This document shows, piece by piece, positions 41,909-53,084 of a stretch of 64,000 bases of DNA. The stretch is from positions 16,389,588-16,453,587 of the forward strand of contig OY986970.1 of assembly GCA_963920575.1 (NCBI GenBank). The letters are read 5' to 3'. The DNA is from Narthecium ossifragum. Lineage: Eukaryota; Streptophyta; Magnoliopsida; Dioscoreales; Nartheciaceae. The position numbers and the translations under genes are program-made. The notes below the pieces were generated by a model. The model worked only from the letters and a program-made list of their open reading frames with translations, searched no databases and was not told where the DNA came from. Each line of letters begins with the position of its first letter. The first letter of the stretch is position 1.

Positions 41909-42823
41909 GATCGGAGTTGACGATATTGTAGATCGCCTGCAAGTCTATACAAGTAGATGTTTCGACCCAATTCCTATGAGTTGGTAACCCTAAAATCACC
42001 TTTTTGTGATTTATGGCTGTTGGTTTTGTTAGAATGCTATGATTTTCTGTATTTTCATTCCTTAGCATGTTTTGAAGCTAGCTATGGTTTCAGTTCCGTA
42101 TTCTTTCGGATGAATTCCGTATTTTTGTCGGTTTTTCGACGGGGTTGGACTCATATCTGATATTTCACGATCTGAATTTGATTTTTATTACATGAATGAA
42201 TTCCCCCCATCAAAGTTTGAATGGATTCCATCGCTGTTTGATAGATCAAATCCAACAAATTCAGTTTTTCTTCGGCTTCCGGGCCATTTGATTTAGTTCG
42301 GAGGATTTGATCATCCAAAGTTGGATTTCTTAGTGTCATTAGATTCCCCACATCCAATTACACATGCCTACCAAGTTTGGTTTGATTTCAATATGTTTTG
42401 ATAGGTTAAATCTAAGAAATTTGATTTCCGATACTATTCACTCTTCTTTGCCAAGTATGAAGGAATGATCTGCTTTGGGAAGAAGAACGATATTTTGTTT
42501 GTTAGTGTTCTGCTCCGTCTGAAGATGATCGATCCTCTTCTTGACATAGGGTGTGTTTGAGGAAGATCGATCTTCTGGTGCCAGAAGATCAATCCGTCTT
42601 TCCCAGACAGAACACCATCTTAAGGAAGATCGATCTTCTTGTGAAAAAAGGTCAATCCTTTCTTCCCAGGCAGCGATCACCCATGTAAGGGATCAATCAT
42701 CTTGGGTAAGATGATCGATCCTTTATATGTTGATTTGTCTAATGGATCCAAATTTGATGTTTTTGGTTTCCTTTCGACCCGGATTTCTCGTGTGATTTTT
42801 CCGATGATAAGTAGTGATTATTT
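41909..42823 (+). repeat. Internal LTR fragment joined into G-C pol
   Basis: It matches 49572-50525 of the LTR at 45773-52058, from GATCGGAGTTGA to GATGATAAGTAGTGATTAT, but has neither LTR terminus. Both ends abut gypsy coding sequence. It includes a GATCGATC array at 42520-42725. It replaces RT, RNase H and most of integrase, so it marks a large deletion or recombination. Confidence 0.88.
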
Positions 42824-43269
42824 AAGATCTCAATGTGCCTACTTCCGTAGTTGACAGCTCAACACCGGCATTGCACCTTTTGAGGCAGAGAGATCAGCGC
42901 AGATCATGACACAGTTGACCGAAGATTTATGTAGATCAGAGGTCATAGCCGTTAGAGTTCGCAGTTGGTGACAGAGGGTTTGCTTACAGATCGGCTCTAT
43001 TTACGCACTTGTTAGTTGCATGGTCTACCGCCACATGTTCGATGCAAAGTACATTCCATATTCGTCCCACGTGATCAGACACGACGACATCGTAGTCGAG
43101 TAGGACGCCACCTACATAGAGCAACCAGTGCAGATTCTAGACATACGGGATCAGGTGCTGAGAGGCAGATCGATACCGTTGGTGATGATCAGATAGAGGC
43201 ATGGTAGTGCAGAGAGCTTGACGTGGGAGCAATAGGATCGCATGTTCCAAGAGTTCCCCCGATCGTTCG
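42824..43269 (+). pseudogene. G-C integrase C-terminal tail
   Basis: Degraded plus-strand end of a Tekay-like integrase: SSHVIRHDDIVVE, DATYIEQPVQILDIRDQVLRG and RSIPLVMIR, with a stop before RHGSAESLTWE. It closely resembles G-B 1700-2075. It is cut by the solo LTR at 43270. Confidence 0.85.
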
Positions 43270-45654
43270 TGTGAGGACATGTCTGTCCTTTCTTGGGCCG
43301 ACCGCCTGGGTCGGGCCCGTGGCTCGTTGTGGACCGCAAGGGCAATTTAGTAAATTGCGCATTGTGGGTTTGTTTCACACCCGCGTGTGCACACACAGCC
43401 TTTGATCGATGATTGTGTTTGACTAGATCCGTTTAGGGGGTTTTTGACTTGTGGATCGATCGAAACTAGTGTTGGATCGATCCAGCCAAGTCTTGGATCG
43501 ATCCCTCTTGGCCTTGGATCAATCCGGATACTGTAGCAAAGCAGTTGAGCTTGCGAGGACGACCGTCGTGGCCTTCCCTCTCCGTTGTCAGAGGAGAGAG
43601 GACTTCCTCTCCTCTCCTTCCCCTTTTCCCCTCCTTCCCCGGCCTTCCCCCTCACTCTTCTTCCTCTTCTCTTCCTCTTCTCTTTCCCCTCCTTCCTTCT
43701 TCTTTCTTCTTCTTCCGCGGTTCTGTTTTTCCCCTGTTTCCGACGAGCTCCTTCTTCTCCGTTCTTCCTCCTCCGGCCACTATTTTGGGCGTTCCAAGGC
43801 TCGTTGGATCCGTGGCGGCATGAGGAAGATCCCCGGCGTGGTTTGGAGTTGGGTTGGTGACTGTTTAGCGGGCAATCAACCGAGGAGTGCGTTTCCGGTA
43901 GGTGTTCTACCTACGAGAGTTGTTTAGGGGTGTTCTCTTGATCTAGCCGTTAGATCTTGCTGTTCTTTGTTTTATTGGCTTCCTCTTGCTTAGTATAATT
44001 TCTGGTATAAGTTTCATAATCTTTGGTTGAGATTTTAGTAAGATTTAAGCATGTTAAACTCGGATTTTTTCTGATTTCTCTGTTCTTGAGGAACAGCCGG
44101 TTTACGGCGTTTTTTTCCGATTTTTACAAGCATGATATTGACTTATGATGAACAAGTGAGTTGTAGATCTCTGGGTTATCTTTCCATTCCAGCTTATTTC
44201 GTATTTTTCCGATTTTTCTATGAATTACGGTGATTTTTCTCATAGCCTGCGACGAGACTGATCTGAAGCTGATATGAAGCTGTTTGGATCGATCCAAATA
44301 TTCCGGATCGATCTAATATTTTCTGGATTGATCCAAATGTTCCGGATCGATCCCAAAGCTGTTTGATGGGGTTTTATCGACCATTTTTAGTGGTTTTGAT
44401 TAGTGTTTTCCCAATAACCGAACCGTTGGATGTTTCCCGATTTTGAATATGTTGATCCCAGCATATTGATCTACTGAAGTCTAAGTTTGATATTGAATCC
44501 GACGTTGTTTGGACGTCGGATCGACAGGGTCAACTAGCTACTATGTAGAGAATGTTTTGGTGTTTTAAATATAATATAATATGTTCGGATTCTAATGTTA
44601 TATTTTACTGTTCATCGGTTTTCGGGGTTGCTTCCCCTTGCAGGAGTTCGCAGTTGACGGTCGTGGTACCATCGTAATGCCGGGACCCATTGCGGATCGG
44701 CTGGTAGTACCGCTGCAGCGATCCTATTGGACTTGGATGCTGCCTTGACATACTGTTGCATGCCTACTTTTCTTACTTGTGTATGTTCGTAGCATGCATT
44801 CTCTGTTGTGCATTAGTTGCATGGTTAGGGCGTGGGTGATTTGTGAATCGCCGTCCCGAGGCTGGAAGCTCGGATTTAGCCCTAAAACCGGGGTTGGGTA
44901 GTTTGGTCCAGGTTCGAATTGTGGTGTCCAGTCAAACTTGATGATAGGCTTAGATGACTGGTACACATGTTGCTTGATGATTATAGGGGTTGTGTCGGCC
45001 TTGAATCAGATGCTGAGGTGTAGCCCGTGTTCCACTGTGTTGACCATTGAGTAGAGAGGTTGACTACTTAGTAGTGCTATTTCCCGCCTGCAGTGCCGTT
45101 CCCTGCTTGTGGGCCAGCAGTGTTGTTTCCTGCTACTGAGTGCGACCATGCTCGTGGGCCTCAGGGACACGAGGTGGGGTTATGGGACCCCTGTATACAC
45201 CCAGGTCTTACTTGAGGGTGACACTCTTGCGTTTCCCTCTTCCTTCTGTGTGCCGTAGTGTAGAACTCTACTGTGCTTTATGCTCACTCCTACCCGGGCT
45301 GTGTTTTGCAGGTGCATGCGCCAGCTCTTCTTCAGTAGCCCCTACCGGGCAGGTGTTTGGTGGCGCGGCGGCGTCTGGCGGGGTCTGAGGATTGGTGATC
45401 ACTTTCTACACTTTTTGTTATAGTTAGTCTCCTGCGGGAGTACGATGTACAAACTGTTGTAACCCCTTTGAGGTTTTGGAATAGTATATTATATATGTTG
45501 AGGTTTGAAATTATTGTATTATTCAGGGGTGCTTATGAACTGTTTAATGAAACCAGTAGGTTAGAGGGAACCCCTCGCCATTATTTCCGCATTTAGTTAG
45601 GTTCCGGTTCGCGTCGCCCGGCCCGGTTGGGCTTGCGCGGGTCGGGGCGCGACA
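43270..45654 (+). mobile_element. Solo gypsy LTR, TSD GTTCG
   Basis: 2385 bp from TGTGAGGACATGTCTG to GGTCGGGGCGCGACA, with exact target duplication GTTCG (43265-43269 and 45655-45659). It is a third LTR subfamily, related to the G-A LTR at both ends but with its own middle. It carries GGATCGATCC motifs (43450-43520, 44285-44355). No internal region. Confidence 0.95.
43601..43727 (+). repeat. Homopyrimidine tract in solo LTR
   Basis: About 125 bp that are almost all C and T on the plus strand (CTTCCTCTTCTCTTCCTCTT and similar), lying where other LTRs have their CT-rich leader. The frames at 43451-43927 reading Ser/Pro/Phe are by-products. Confidence 0.9.
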
Positions 45655-45772
45655 GTTCGACCCAGCAGCTAGTTTCCTTTGTGTGGGCGTTCGTGCCACT
45701 AGGACTAGTTGGTTCTTCTTTTCCGACCCTACCATTGAATTTCGGGACGAAATTTCTTTAAGGGTGAAAGGT
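45655..45772 (+). other. G-C 3' tail and polypurine tract
   Basis: Resumes after the solo LTR. It contains TTTCGGGACGAAATTTC, the conserved gypsy 3' motif also at 1665-1690 (minus) and 29400-29415. The purine-rich AAGGGTGAAAGG directly precedes the LTR at 45773. Confidence 0.82.
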
Positions 45773-46120
45773 TGTGAGGGCCCGTACCTCCAACCTCGTC
45801 CGACCATGTTAGGTCGAGGGGTCTAGTCTTGTGGTTTGGCTCGGTTGGCCTTGGGATGCGATCGACTGATCGCATCGTTGTTTTTGATCCCAGTGGTATT
45901 TTGGTAAATATGCTCTCTGGTGGTCAATTTCACACCCACGTTGCACACACTGCCTTTGATTGATGTATGTGTTTGATTAGAACCTTAAGTGCGCATCCGA
46001 TCGGAAGATCGGAGCTCGATCAGGAGAGATCGAATTGGACGGCTGTGATCGATTCCAGCTTTCTATTTAAACCCCTCTCCTTTCTCTCTCTTCTCTTTCT
46101 TTTCTTTTTCTCTTCTTCTC

Positions 46121-49100
46121 TGTCACACCCCGACCCAGAAAACCCATCCAGATCGAGGCGTGAGCCACCTAAACCTATTTACATCATAAATTGACGCACA
46201 AAGATATAACTGCTATAAATTGAAAACATTTAGTCCTCCTGTTTATACAAAAAATTTGACAGAATCTCTCTTATAATTAAAACACGAGAAACTTGTACAC
46301 TTTATAATTTAACAACTTTACAACTTCAATATCATTACATTCCACAATATCTACATTAAAGAATATTACAACATTTCTCACATTGAACTGAATTAATAAT
46401 CATACAATTATATCCTTGTATACATCATGGTATACATCAATTTGTACATCATTGATTAAAACAGTAAATTATCTGTAGAAGACTCCTCGAAGCTCCAAGT
46501 CCTCGATCATCTCGAAATATCGCGCCATCTTCTAAAAGGACACCTGAAAGAATAAACTGTATCAACCTGCATCGCCGATGCAGCCCAGGTAGGGTGAGCA
46601 ACAATGCCCAGTAGGATTCTACTCTACGTCGCACAGAAAGGAAGAGAAACTGCAACTGTGTCATTCTCCGCCTAAGCCTAAGTTATGCCAAGGGGCCCCA
46701 TAGCCCCGTCGATTCCCGAGGGATCATGTCCAGGTCCCACCCGCACCCAAGAACAAACGAGAAGAATCAAAGACTGTGGGCTCCTGTCCAGGTACCACCC
46801 TGCACAATCCTACCATCTCTCGCAGGGATACACATGTCAGGGGTATCGACAACCATTCTTAGCACTTGGTCTTGGAGACCGACATGACCTCTACACCTCA
46901 AATATAAGTGTATAATCCATAGTCGACTATAGCAATAACCTCAAATGATATCAAACATAATCATTGATGACAATTCCGTCCTAATCCTCGACTACCCAAA
47001 CCCCGGTCCTAGGGCTAGATCCGGACTACCCGAGAACCCCGGATCGGCGATCGAATCCATCGCCTACCACCTAGCCTGAATGCCTCTAATGCAATCAGAT
47101 GCATGCAATGCTCAGGCACAGGAATATAGAAATAGAAGCATGCAACAATATGCCAAAACAACATACATGGCCTAGGCGAAGCGTCAAGCTTGCCGAAGGG
47201 TAAGCATAGCATGGATCTACATCAAATAAAGGTCTAATTCGCAATTAAAGATTTATCTAATACAAATACGACAACACAGGCCATAAACAAGCAAACACAC
47301 GTTTCAATCCAAATTTCGGCATTACGACGGCATGCACCGCCGTCAGCCAGAAATTGTACAATGGGGTACACCCCCAGTTAATCAATTCACAGGGCACCAC
47401 TGGCCCGCACATTATTACCATTCCCACAAAATAAATAGAAACGAGCACACCGCCGGCCCTAGGCTTTAAACATGATATGAGGATGTGCAGGATTTAAAAG
47501 AGGGAAAGAATATATAGCACTATAAAATAACAATGCATGTTGCAGAAGAAGACATGGGCGGTTCTACTTAGAATTCGGATGCATTCTCATTATAGGAGTT
47601 GTCCATTCCATGGGGATATCAGACATCCAGTGGAAAATCAAATACAATCAAAGCATAACCATTAACTTCAACTAGAATATTCAAACTAATCAGATGTACC
47701 ATGGCATGAACAAGAATTAGAACTCATAATCTGGTATTCAATCATTGATAGCCTAATATTCAGGTAGCAGAAGGGAAACTAAGCATAGCAATACATGGGG
47801 ATGAAACTGAGCAGCATATCAACCCATTGAAATCCATACATAGCATAACAGGAGAGGATCTAAGTATGGCATAGGTATGGGTACACACGTAGCTGCCAAA
47901 AACCCACAAATCTGTCAAAGATTGATTTCGTCACAGATCATGGAACAATTCATAATAAGTCGTATGAAAATTCGAAAATTATGAAATAAGCGTCAATTGA
48001 AAATAGATTCGATGATCTACAACTTTGATCTTGATAATCAAACAAGATCATGCACGTGCTAGCCCAGATCTGAGCTAGAACAGCTCAACTCGTAGAAAAA
48101 CTGAGCTTCGGTAAAATCTGGGAAAAACATCCAAAAATCCGGATAAAACCCACATCAATTTGCATGAAGCTTCAATCAATTACTAAGCATGCATCAAGGG
48201 GCTAATTTGAGCATAGGAATCCACTAACAAGCTAATTCCTGGATTTCTACATTAAACCCTAGTTAGAGGCGATGAAATCTTATCAATTCGACATTCAAAC
48301 GACGTCGAATTGGAAATCAAACTTGGGCAAATGTATATTAGCATACTAGAAACATGCAGCCCAAGAATTGGATTAATCTAATGGCTAATCTTCCTGGAAT
48401 TCACTAATCAATTCACTAATTTTGGTCTCGTCGCAGATCCGAAGAAAATTCACCATAAATCGTAGAAAATTATGAAATCAGCGGCAATAGGAAGTAGATC
48501 CGAAGATCTACAACTCTCATCTTGATGATCAAATGAAATCATGAACACAAAGCTCAGAAACAGAGCTTGAATCCGGTTGTTCATCCAAGAACAGAGCATC
48601 AACGAAATCTGAAAAAAAAACTAGTGGATAAACGATCAATCACACCTTGGTCAGTTGGGATCTAAGCCAGGGAAACAAGGTAGAAGAGAAATCCACAAAG
48701 AATTCGATTGAAACCTTCTCAAACAAAATCTGAAATCCATGAATCCAAAATCAGCAACTAATCTAGCATGGGTAGCATGAAAACAACAATCAAACAATGG
48801 AAGGTTCAATCCACAATCACACCCTAGGACTGAATCAAGGATTCAGGTAGGAAACCCCTACCCGAGAGCTTGGAGAAGATGGGATCTGAGCTTCCCGACG
48901 CTATCCTGGGCTTTGGAGCTCGACGGCGGCGAAGGAACTCCAAGGGAACGCCGGCGGAGCTCGAAAATCGACGACGAAGAGGGCTGGCGGCAGGCTTGAG
49001 AGAGAGGTGAGGTGGAGCTCGAAGAGGAGCGGCGGCCGGCGGCGACGACGGAGAAGCTCCGGAGAGGAGAAGGTCGGCGCGATCGTGGGTAAGGGAGAAG

Positions 49101-49493
49101 AAGAGGGTTGCCGCGCGGGTAAGAGAGAAAGGAAGAGAGAGAGAGAAAAATAGGGTTTAGTAGCTTAAGTGCTAAACCGACCAAATCTAGCCAGTTTAAT
49201 CGGACCGAGTCCGATTAAACCCCAAATTGCAATATCTCTTCGCAATCTCGTTCAGATCTGTCGATTCCGAACACTCCTATTGGATCTATTCAATCACGTG
49301 CATCAATCAAGGATGTGTGTGCACTACGCAGGTGTGAAACTGACCACTAGGGCGCAATTTTACCAAATTACCCCTTGGTCCAAAAGTAGCGATGCGATCA
49401 ACCGATCGCAAAGAAAGGCCAACCGAGCCAAACCACAAAATCAGACCCTCGATCCAACGCGATCGGACCGGGTTGGAGGAACGGGTTCTCACA
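46121..49493 (-). mobile_element. Solo gypsy LTR, inverted, TSD TTCTC
   Basis: 3373 bp, minus strand from TGTGAGAACCCGTTCC (49493) to GGGGTGTGACA (46121). Exact target duplication TTCTC (46116-46120 and 49494-49498), inside the CT-rich leader of the host LTR. It belongs to the same broad LTR family as its host, so this is insertion into a relative in opposite orientation. GC-rich purine/pyrimidine sequence at 48858-49150 is its leader, not a gene. Confidence 0.95.
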
Positions 49494-50124
49494 TTCTCTC
49501 TCCTCCCTTGGGTTGCCGGCTAATGCTTGGAGCTTGGGGCTACGGATTTTTGGCGCGAATCCGCGGCGATCGGAGTTGAGGATCTTGTAGATCGCATACA
49601 CGTCTATACAAGTAGGTGTTTCTACTCAATTCCTATGAGTTGGTAACCCTAGGATCGTCTTTTTGTGATTTGTGGCTGTTGGTTTTGTTAGAATGCTATG
49701 ATTTTCTGTATTCTCATTCCTTAGCATGTTTAGAAGCTAGCTTTGGTTTCAGTTTCGTATTCTTTCGGATGAATTCCGTATTTTTGTCGGTTTTTTGATG
49801 GGGTTGGACTCAGATCTGATATTTCACGATCTGAGTTTGGTTTTTGTTGCATGAATGAATTCTCTACCATCGAAGTTTGAATGGATTCCATCGCTGTTTG
49901 GTAGATCAAATCCAACAAATTCAGTTTTTCGTCGGTTTCGTCGTCTTCCGGGCCATTTGATTTAATTCGGAGGATTTGATCATCCAAAGTTGGATTTCTT
50001 AGTGTCATTAGATTCCCCACATCCAATTGCACATGCCTACCAAGTTTGGTTTGATTTCGATATGCTTTGATGGGTTAAATCAAAGAAATTTGATTTCCGG
50101 CACTATTCACTCTTCTTTGCCGAG

Positions 50125-50430
50125 TATGAAGGATCGATCTTCTTTGGGAAGAAGATTGATCTTTTGTTTGTTAGTGTTCTACTTCGTCTGAAGATGATTG
50201 ATCTTCTTGGAACAAGAAGATCGATCCTCTTCTTGACATAGGGTGTGTTTGAGGAAGATCGATCTTCTGGTGCCAGAAGATCACACCAGAAGATCCATCC
50301 GTCTTTCCCAGACAGAACACCATCTTAAGGAAGATCGACCTTCTTGTGAAAAAAGGTCCATCCTTCCTTCCCAGGCAGCGATCACCCATGTAAGGAATCA
50401 ATCATCTTGGGTAAGATGATCAATCTTTTA
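50125..50430. repeat. GATCGATC array in the 3' LTR
   Basis: Palindromic GAAGATCGATCTTC and AAGGATCGATC-type units, matching those at 42520-42725 with small changes. Confidence 0.88.
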
Positions 50431-52058
50431 TATGTTGATTTGTCTAATGAATCCAACTTTGATGTTTTCGGTTTCCTTTCGACCCGAATTTCTCGTGTGA
50501 TTTTTCCGATGATAAGTAGTGATTATTATAATATTTTAATCGGGATTTTGACCAGTTTATCTCTGGATTACGTCGTAAGTTGTATTTAAAATCGGTTTAT
50601 CGATTTCTACCGATTTTCAAGCAGTTTCCCGATAAGCATGTTATATATATATGTGTGTATATATATATAGTTTGTGAATGCTCTATCACTTTATGGGTAA
50701 TCGGGGAAGTGATGACCCCCGGGAATGTTTAGTATAAATGGGCCGGAGGTGTGCCCTGCATGCTTAGAATAGTTTACTGCTTTGATTAATAGCCCCACTG
50801 ATTGCCGACATGCGCCGGGGGCATAACCCGTTGTACTGGTAGATTATGTACATCTTGCATGTGTGCCTTGTTGGCTTGGCCAGGGTTGTTATCCCCTTGT
50901 AGCAATTTCTGTTGATGGTTGTGGACGCCGTTGTAATGTCAAAATTGGCTCTGTTGTTGTTGCTTGGCCGTTGGCCAGTTACCTACGGAATAACTGTGGA
51001 ACCTTAGTCTGTCATTTGCCGGAGAGCACTGAAGACTATTGTATATCTGTGTTTATCGCTTTGCTCTAGTCGTTGTATTGTTAGTATAGCTAACATGTAT
51101 TTGAGACCCTTGCTATGCTCACTCGTTTAACTAGCTAGAGGTTATTCGTAGCCCTGTATAATTGATGTAATCTTGTTGCATGCTTATATCTCTTTATTTG
51201 TGCCTGAACATTGCATGTATTTTGTCTGCATTAGAGCATAAGGCTAAGGTGCGGGCGAATAGGGTCTTCGCTGATCCGAGGCTTCAGGTAGCTCGGATCT
51301 AGCTCTAGGACCGTGGCTGGGTAGTAAGGACTAGGGCGTGATTGTTATGCCAAATCTATGTATTCTTGAGGATGGGTCTAGTTGGCTACTATCTGTTGTT
51401 TGAGGTGTAGAGGTCGCCCAGAGTTCTCGTCTCATGCTCAGTATCCAAGTTAAGGGAAGTTACGTGCTGCCCTTGGTCCTACCCCTTTGTTGTTCAGCGC
51501 TTGGCGCTTGGTGGTTGAGAGGGACGGTTGTTCACAGTTGAGGTCACAAAGCGCGTGCCCTGGGGTATGCGATAGACGTAACGTGAGTTTCCCTTAGAGA
51601 TGAGACAGAACCCGGGACTTTGTAGTTTACCCTGTTTCCCGTGCGACGTAGAGTAGAGTACAACCCTACTGAGCTTATTGCTCACTCCTACCTGGGCTGC
51701 GTTTGCAGGTGCAGGCGTCGGCTCTTCCTTGGTGGTTTCAGCTGGATCAGGTCTTGGTAGCGCGTCGACTATCGGAGGCGTTTGAGGTCACAGAGGGATG
51801 AATGTACATTTTGGCGGTTTTTGTTTATTGTTACCTTTGAGGAGGATGTACTTAACGTTTAATATATGAAATCAAGTTCCCTCTTTTGGTTGAGTTATAT
51901 TCCGCAATGTAATATTTAACTTTACCTTTAGGCCATTGGAAGTTTTTAAGCTCAAATTTATTCCGCTTTGTGTATCTGTCGCGGCGTATCGAATGTGAAT
52001 AGTGTAGGTTTCCCCTCATGCCTCGTCCCGGATGGGTTTTCTTGGTTGGGGTGTGACA

Positions 52059-52760
52059 CGGCATGACCATATCTCTCAAGTGAATTAAGGCCCATAAGCG
52101 TCAGACGGAGAGCGATCAGGCAGCCCTGCGGAAATTGACCAAACAAAGTGCAGCTTGGTTATGCCAAAATTGAGTTAGGAGGACAATCCGTCGGGCCTAA
52201 ATTTTAAGACAAGGAGCTACTTCAACTGATGAAGGAGCATGAAGGCCTCTATGTTGAATCCTCTAGCTTGCCACCCTCCTGAGTCTAGGACCATCGCATC
52301 ACCCTGCAGCCTGGCACCGGTCTGTCGGGCCTAAATCTCAAGACAAGGAGCTACTTCAACTGATGAAGGAGCATGAAGACCTCTTTGTTGAATCCTCTGG
52401 CTTGCCACCCTCCTGAGTCCAGGACCATCGCATCACCCTGCAGCCTGGCACCGATCCAGTTAACATTCGACCATACCGATACCCTCAGTATCAGAAAAAT
52501 GAGATAAACCAGTATGTCTCCAAGCTCCAGGAGACATTGGTGGTTCGACTAAGCACAAGGCCATACTCCTGTCTGGACCTCTTGGTCAAAAAGCATGATC
52601 GTTGATGGTGCATTTGCAATGATTATCGGGCTTGAACCGCATTACGGTCAAGGACAAGTTCCCCATCCCGGTCATAGACGAGCTATTAGATGAATTATAT
52701 GTTACAAAGGTTTTCTCCAAGCTCGATTTAAGGTCTGGATACCATCAAATCAGAGTACTA
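52059..52760 (+). pseudogene. Second gypsy lineage: RT N-terminal part
   Basis: Plus strand: KEHEDLFVESSGLPPS, DHRITLQPGTDPVNIRPYRY and QKNEIN, then LLVKKHD and broken [20 protein letters not shown] in shifting frames. The motif set differs from the Tekay-like elements to the left and suggests another chromovirus clade. The 5' parts (gag, protease) are not in the window. Stops throughout. Confidence 0.85.
52191..52458. repeat. 134-bp tandem duplication in gypsy pol
   Basis: TCGGGCCTAAAT and the following sequence start at 52191 and again at 52325, 134 bp apart, with a handful of substitutions. The unit encodes the LLKEHEDLFVES-type block before RT. Confidence 0.93.
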
Positions 52761-53084
52761 ATTAAATGAAATTAAAGATGACCAATTCAAATCAATGGAT
52801 AAGTGACTTATGAATTACTCATTCCGCCCTAGTTTTGCCTTCAATCTTCTCTAGTTATCCTATTATTTTCTTCTATAAACATTATGAACCCACAGTTTCT
52901 TAAGCTTACATGCATCCCTAGAATAAGATTTATGTTCCTAACGGCATAGCCTATCTTTCATGGCATAGATTTTCTTCAATACTACAATTACCTTACTTTA
53001 TTTTAATCCTAATGATCTTACCCCAACCTATCCTAGCATAATATAGCCTATCTCAAAAACAAATCATAAATCATAAGAAAACTA
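52761..53084 (-). repeat. Tat/Athila-type LTR fragment between duplicated RT segments
   Basis: 324 bp nearly identical to 54663-54985 in the neighbouring LTR. It has no LTR terminus at either end, so it did not arrive by retrotransposition. It is flanked by two copies of the same RT stretch (52455-52760 and 53085-53390), 630 bp apart. Confidence 0.92.

Larger units (their letters stand above)
33829..52058 (+). mobile_element. Gypsy composite G-C (probable recombinant of two elements)
   Basis: LTR (33829-36005), PBS, gag, zinc knuckle, protease, then pol tail, PPT and LTR (45773-52058) in plus orientation, as in a Tekay-like element, but RT, RNase H and most of integrase are absent. The first and last LTR belong to different subfamilies: the first has GGTCGACC arrays, the last GATCGATC arrays. 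The flanks do not match: GAACG at 33824-33828, CGGCA after 52058. Four later LTR insertions and one LTR fragment lie inside. Confidence 0.75.
45773..52058 (+). repeat. G-C 3' LTR with a solo LTR nested in it
   Basis: The LTR consists of 45773-46120 and 49494-52058 (2.91 kb without the insert), from TGTGAGGGCCCGTACC to TTGGGGTGTGACA. A GATCGATC array lies at 50125-50430 and a TATATATATGTGTGTATATA microsatellite at about 50640-50672. It differs in subfamily from the LTR at 33829. The small frames within are not genes. Confidence 0.9.

Noticed and set aside
43451..43927. 158-codon Ser/Pro/Phe-rich frame
   Set aside because: It covers the homopyrimidine tract of a solo LTR; C/T-only codons cannot form stops, so the open frame is expected.
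48858..49184. 108-codon minus-strand frame
   Set aside because: Low-complexity Ser/Pro/Arg reading of the GC/CT-rich leader inside a solo LTR; no domain.
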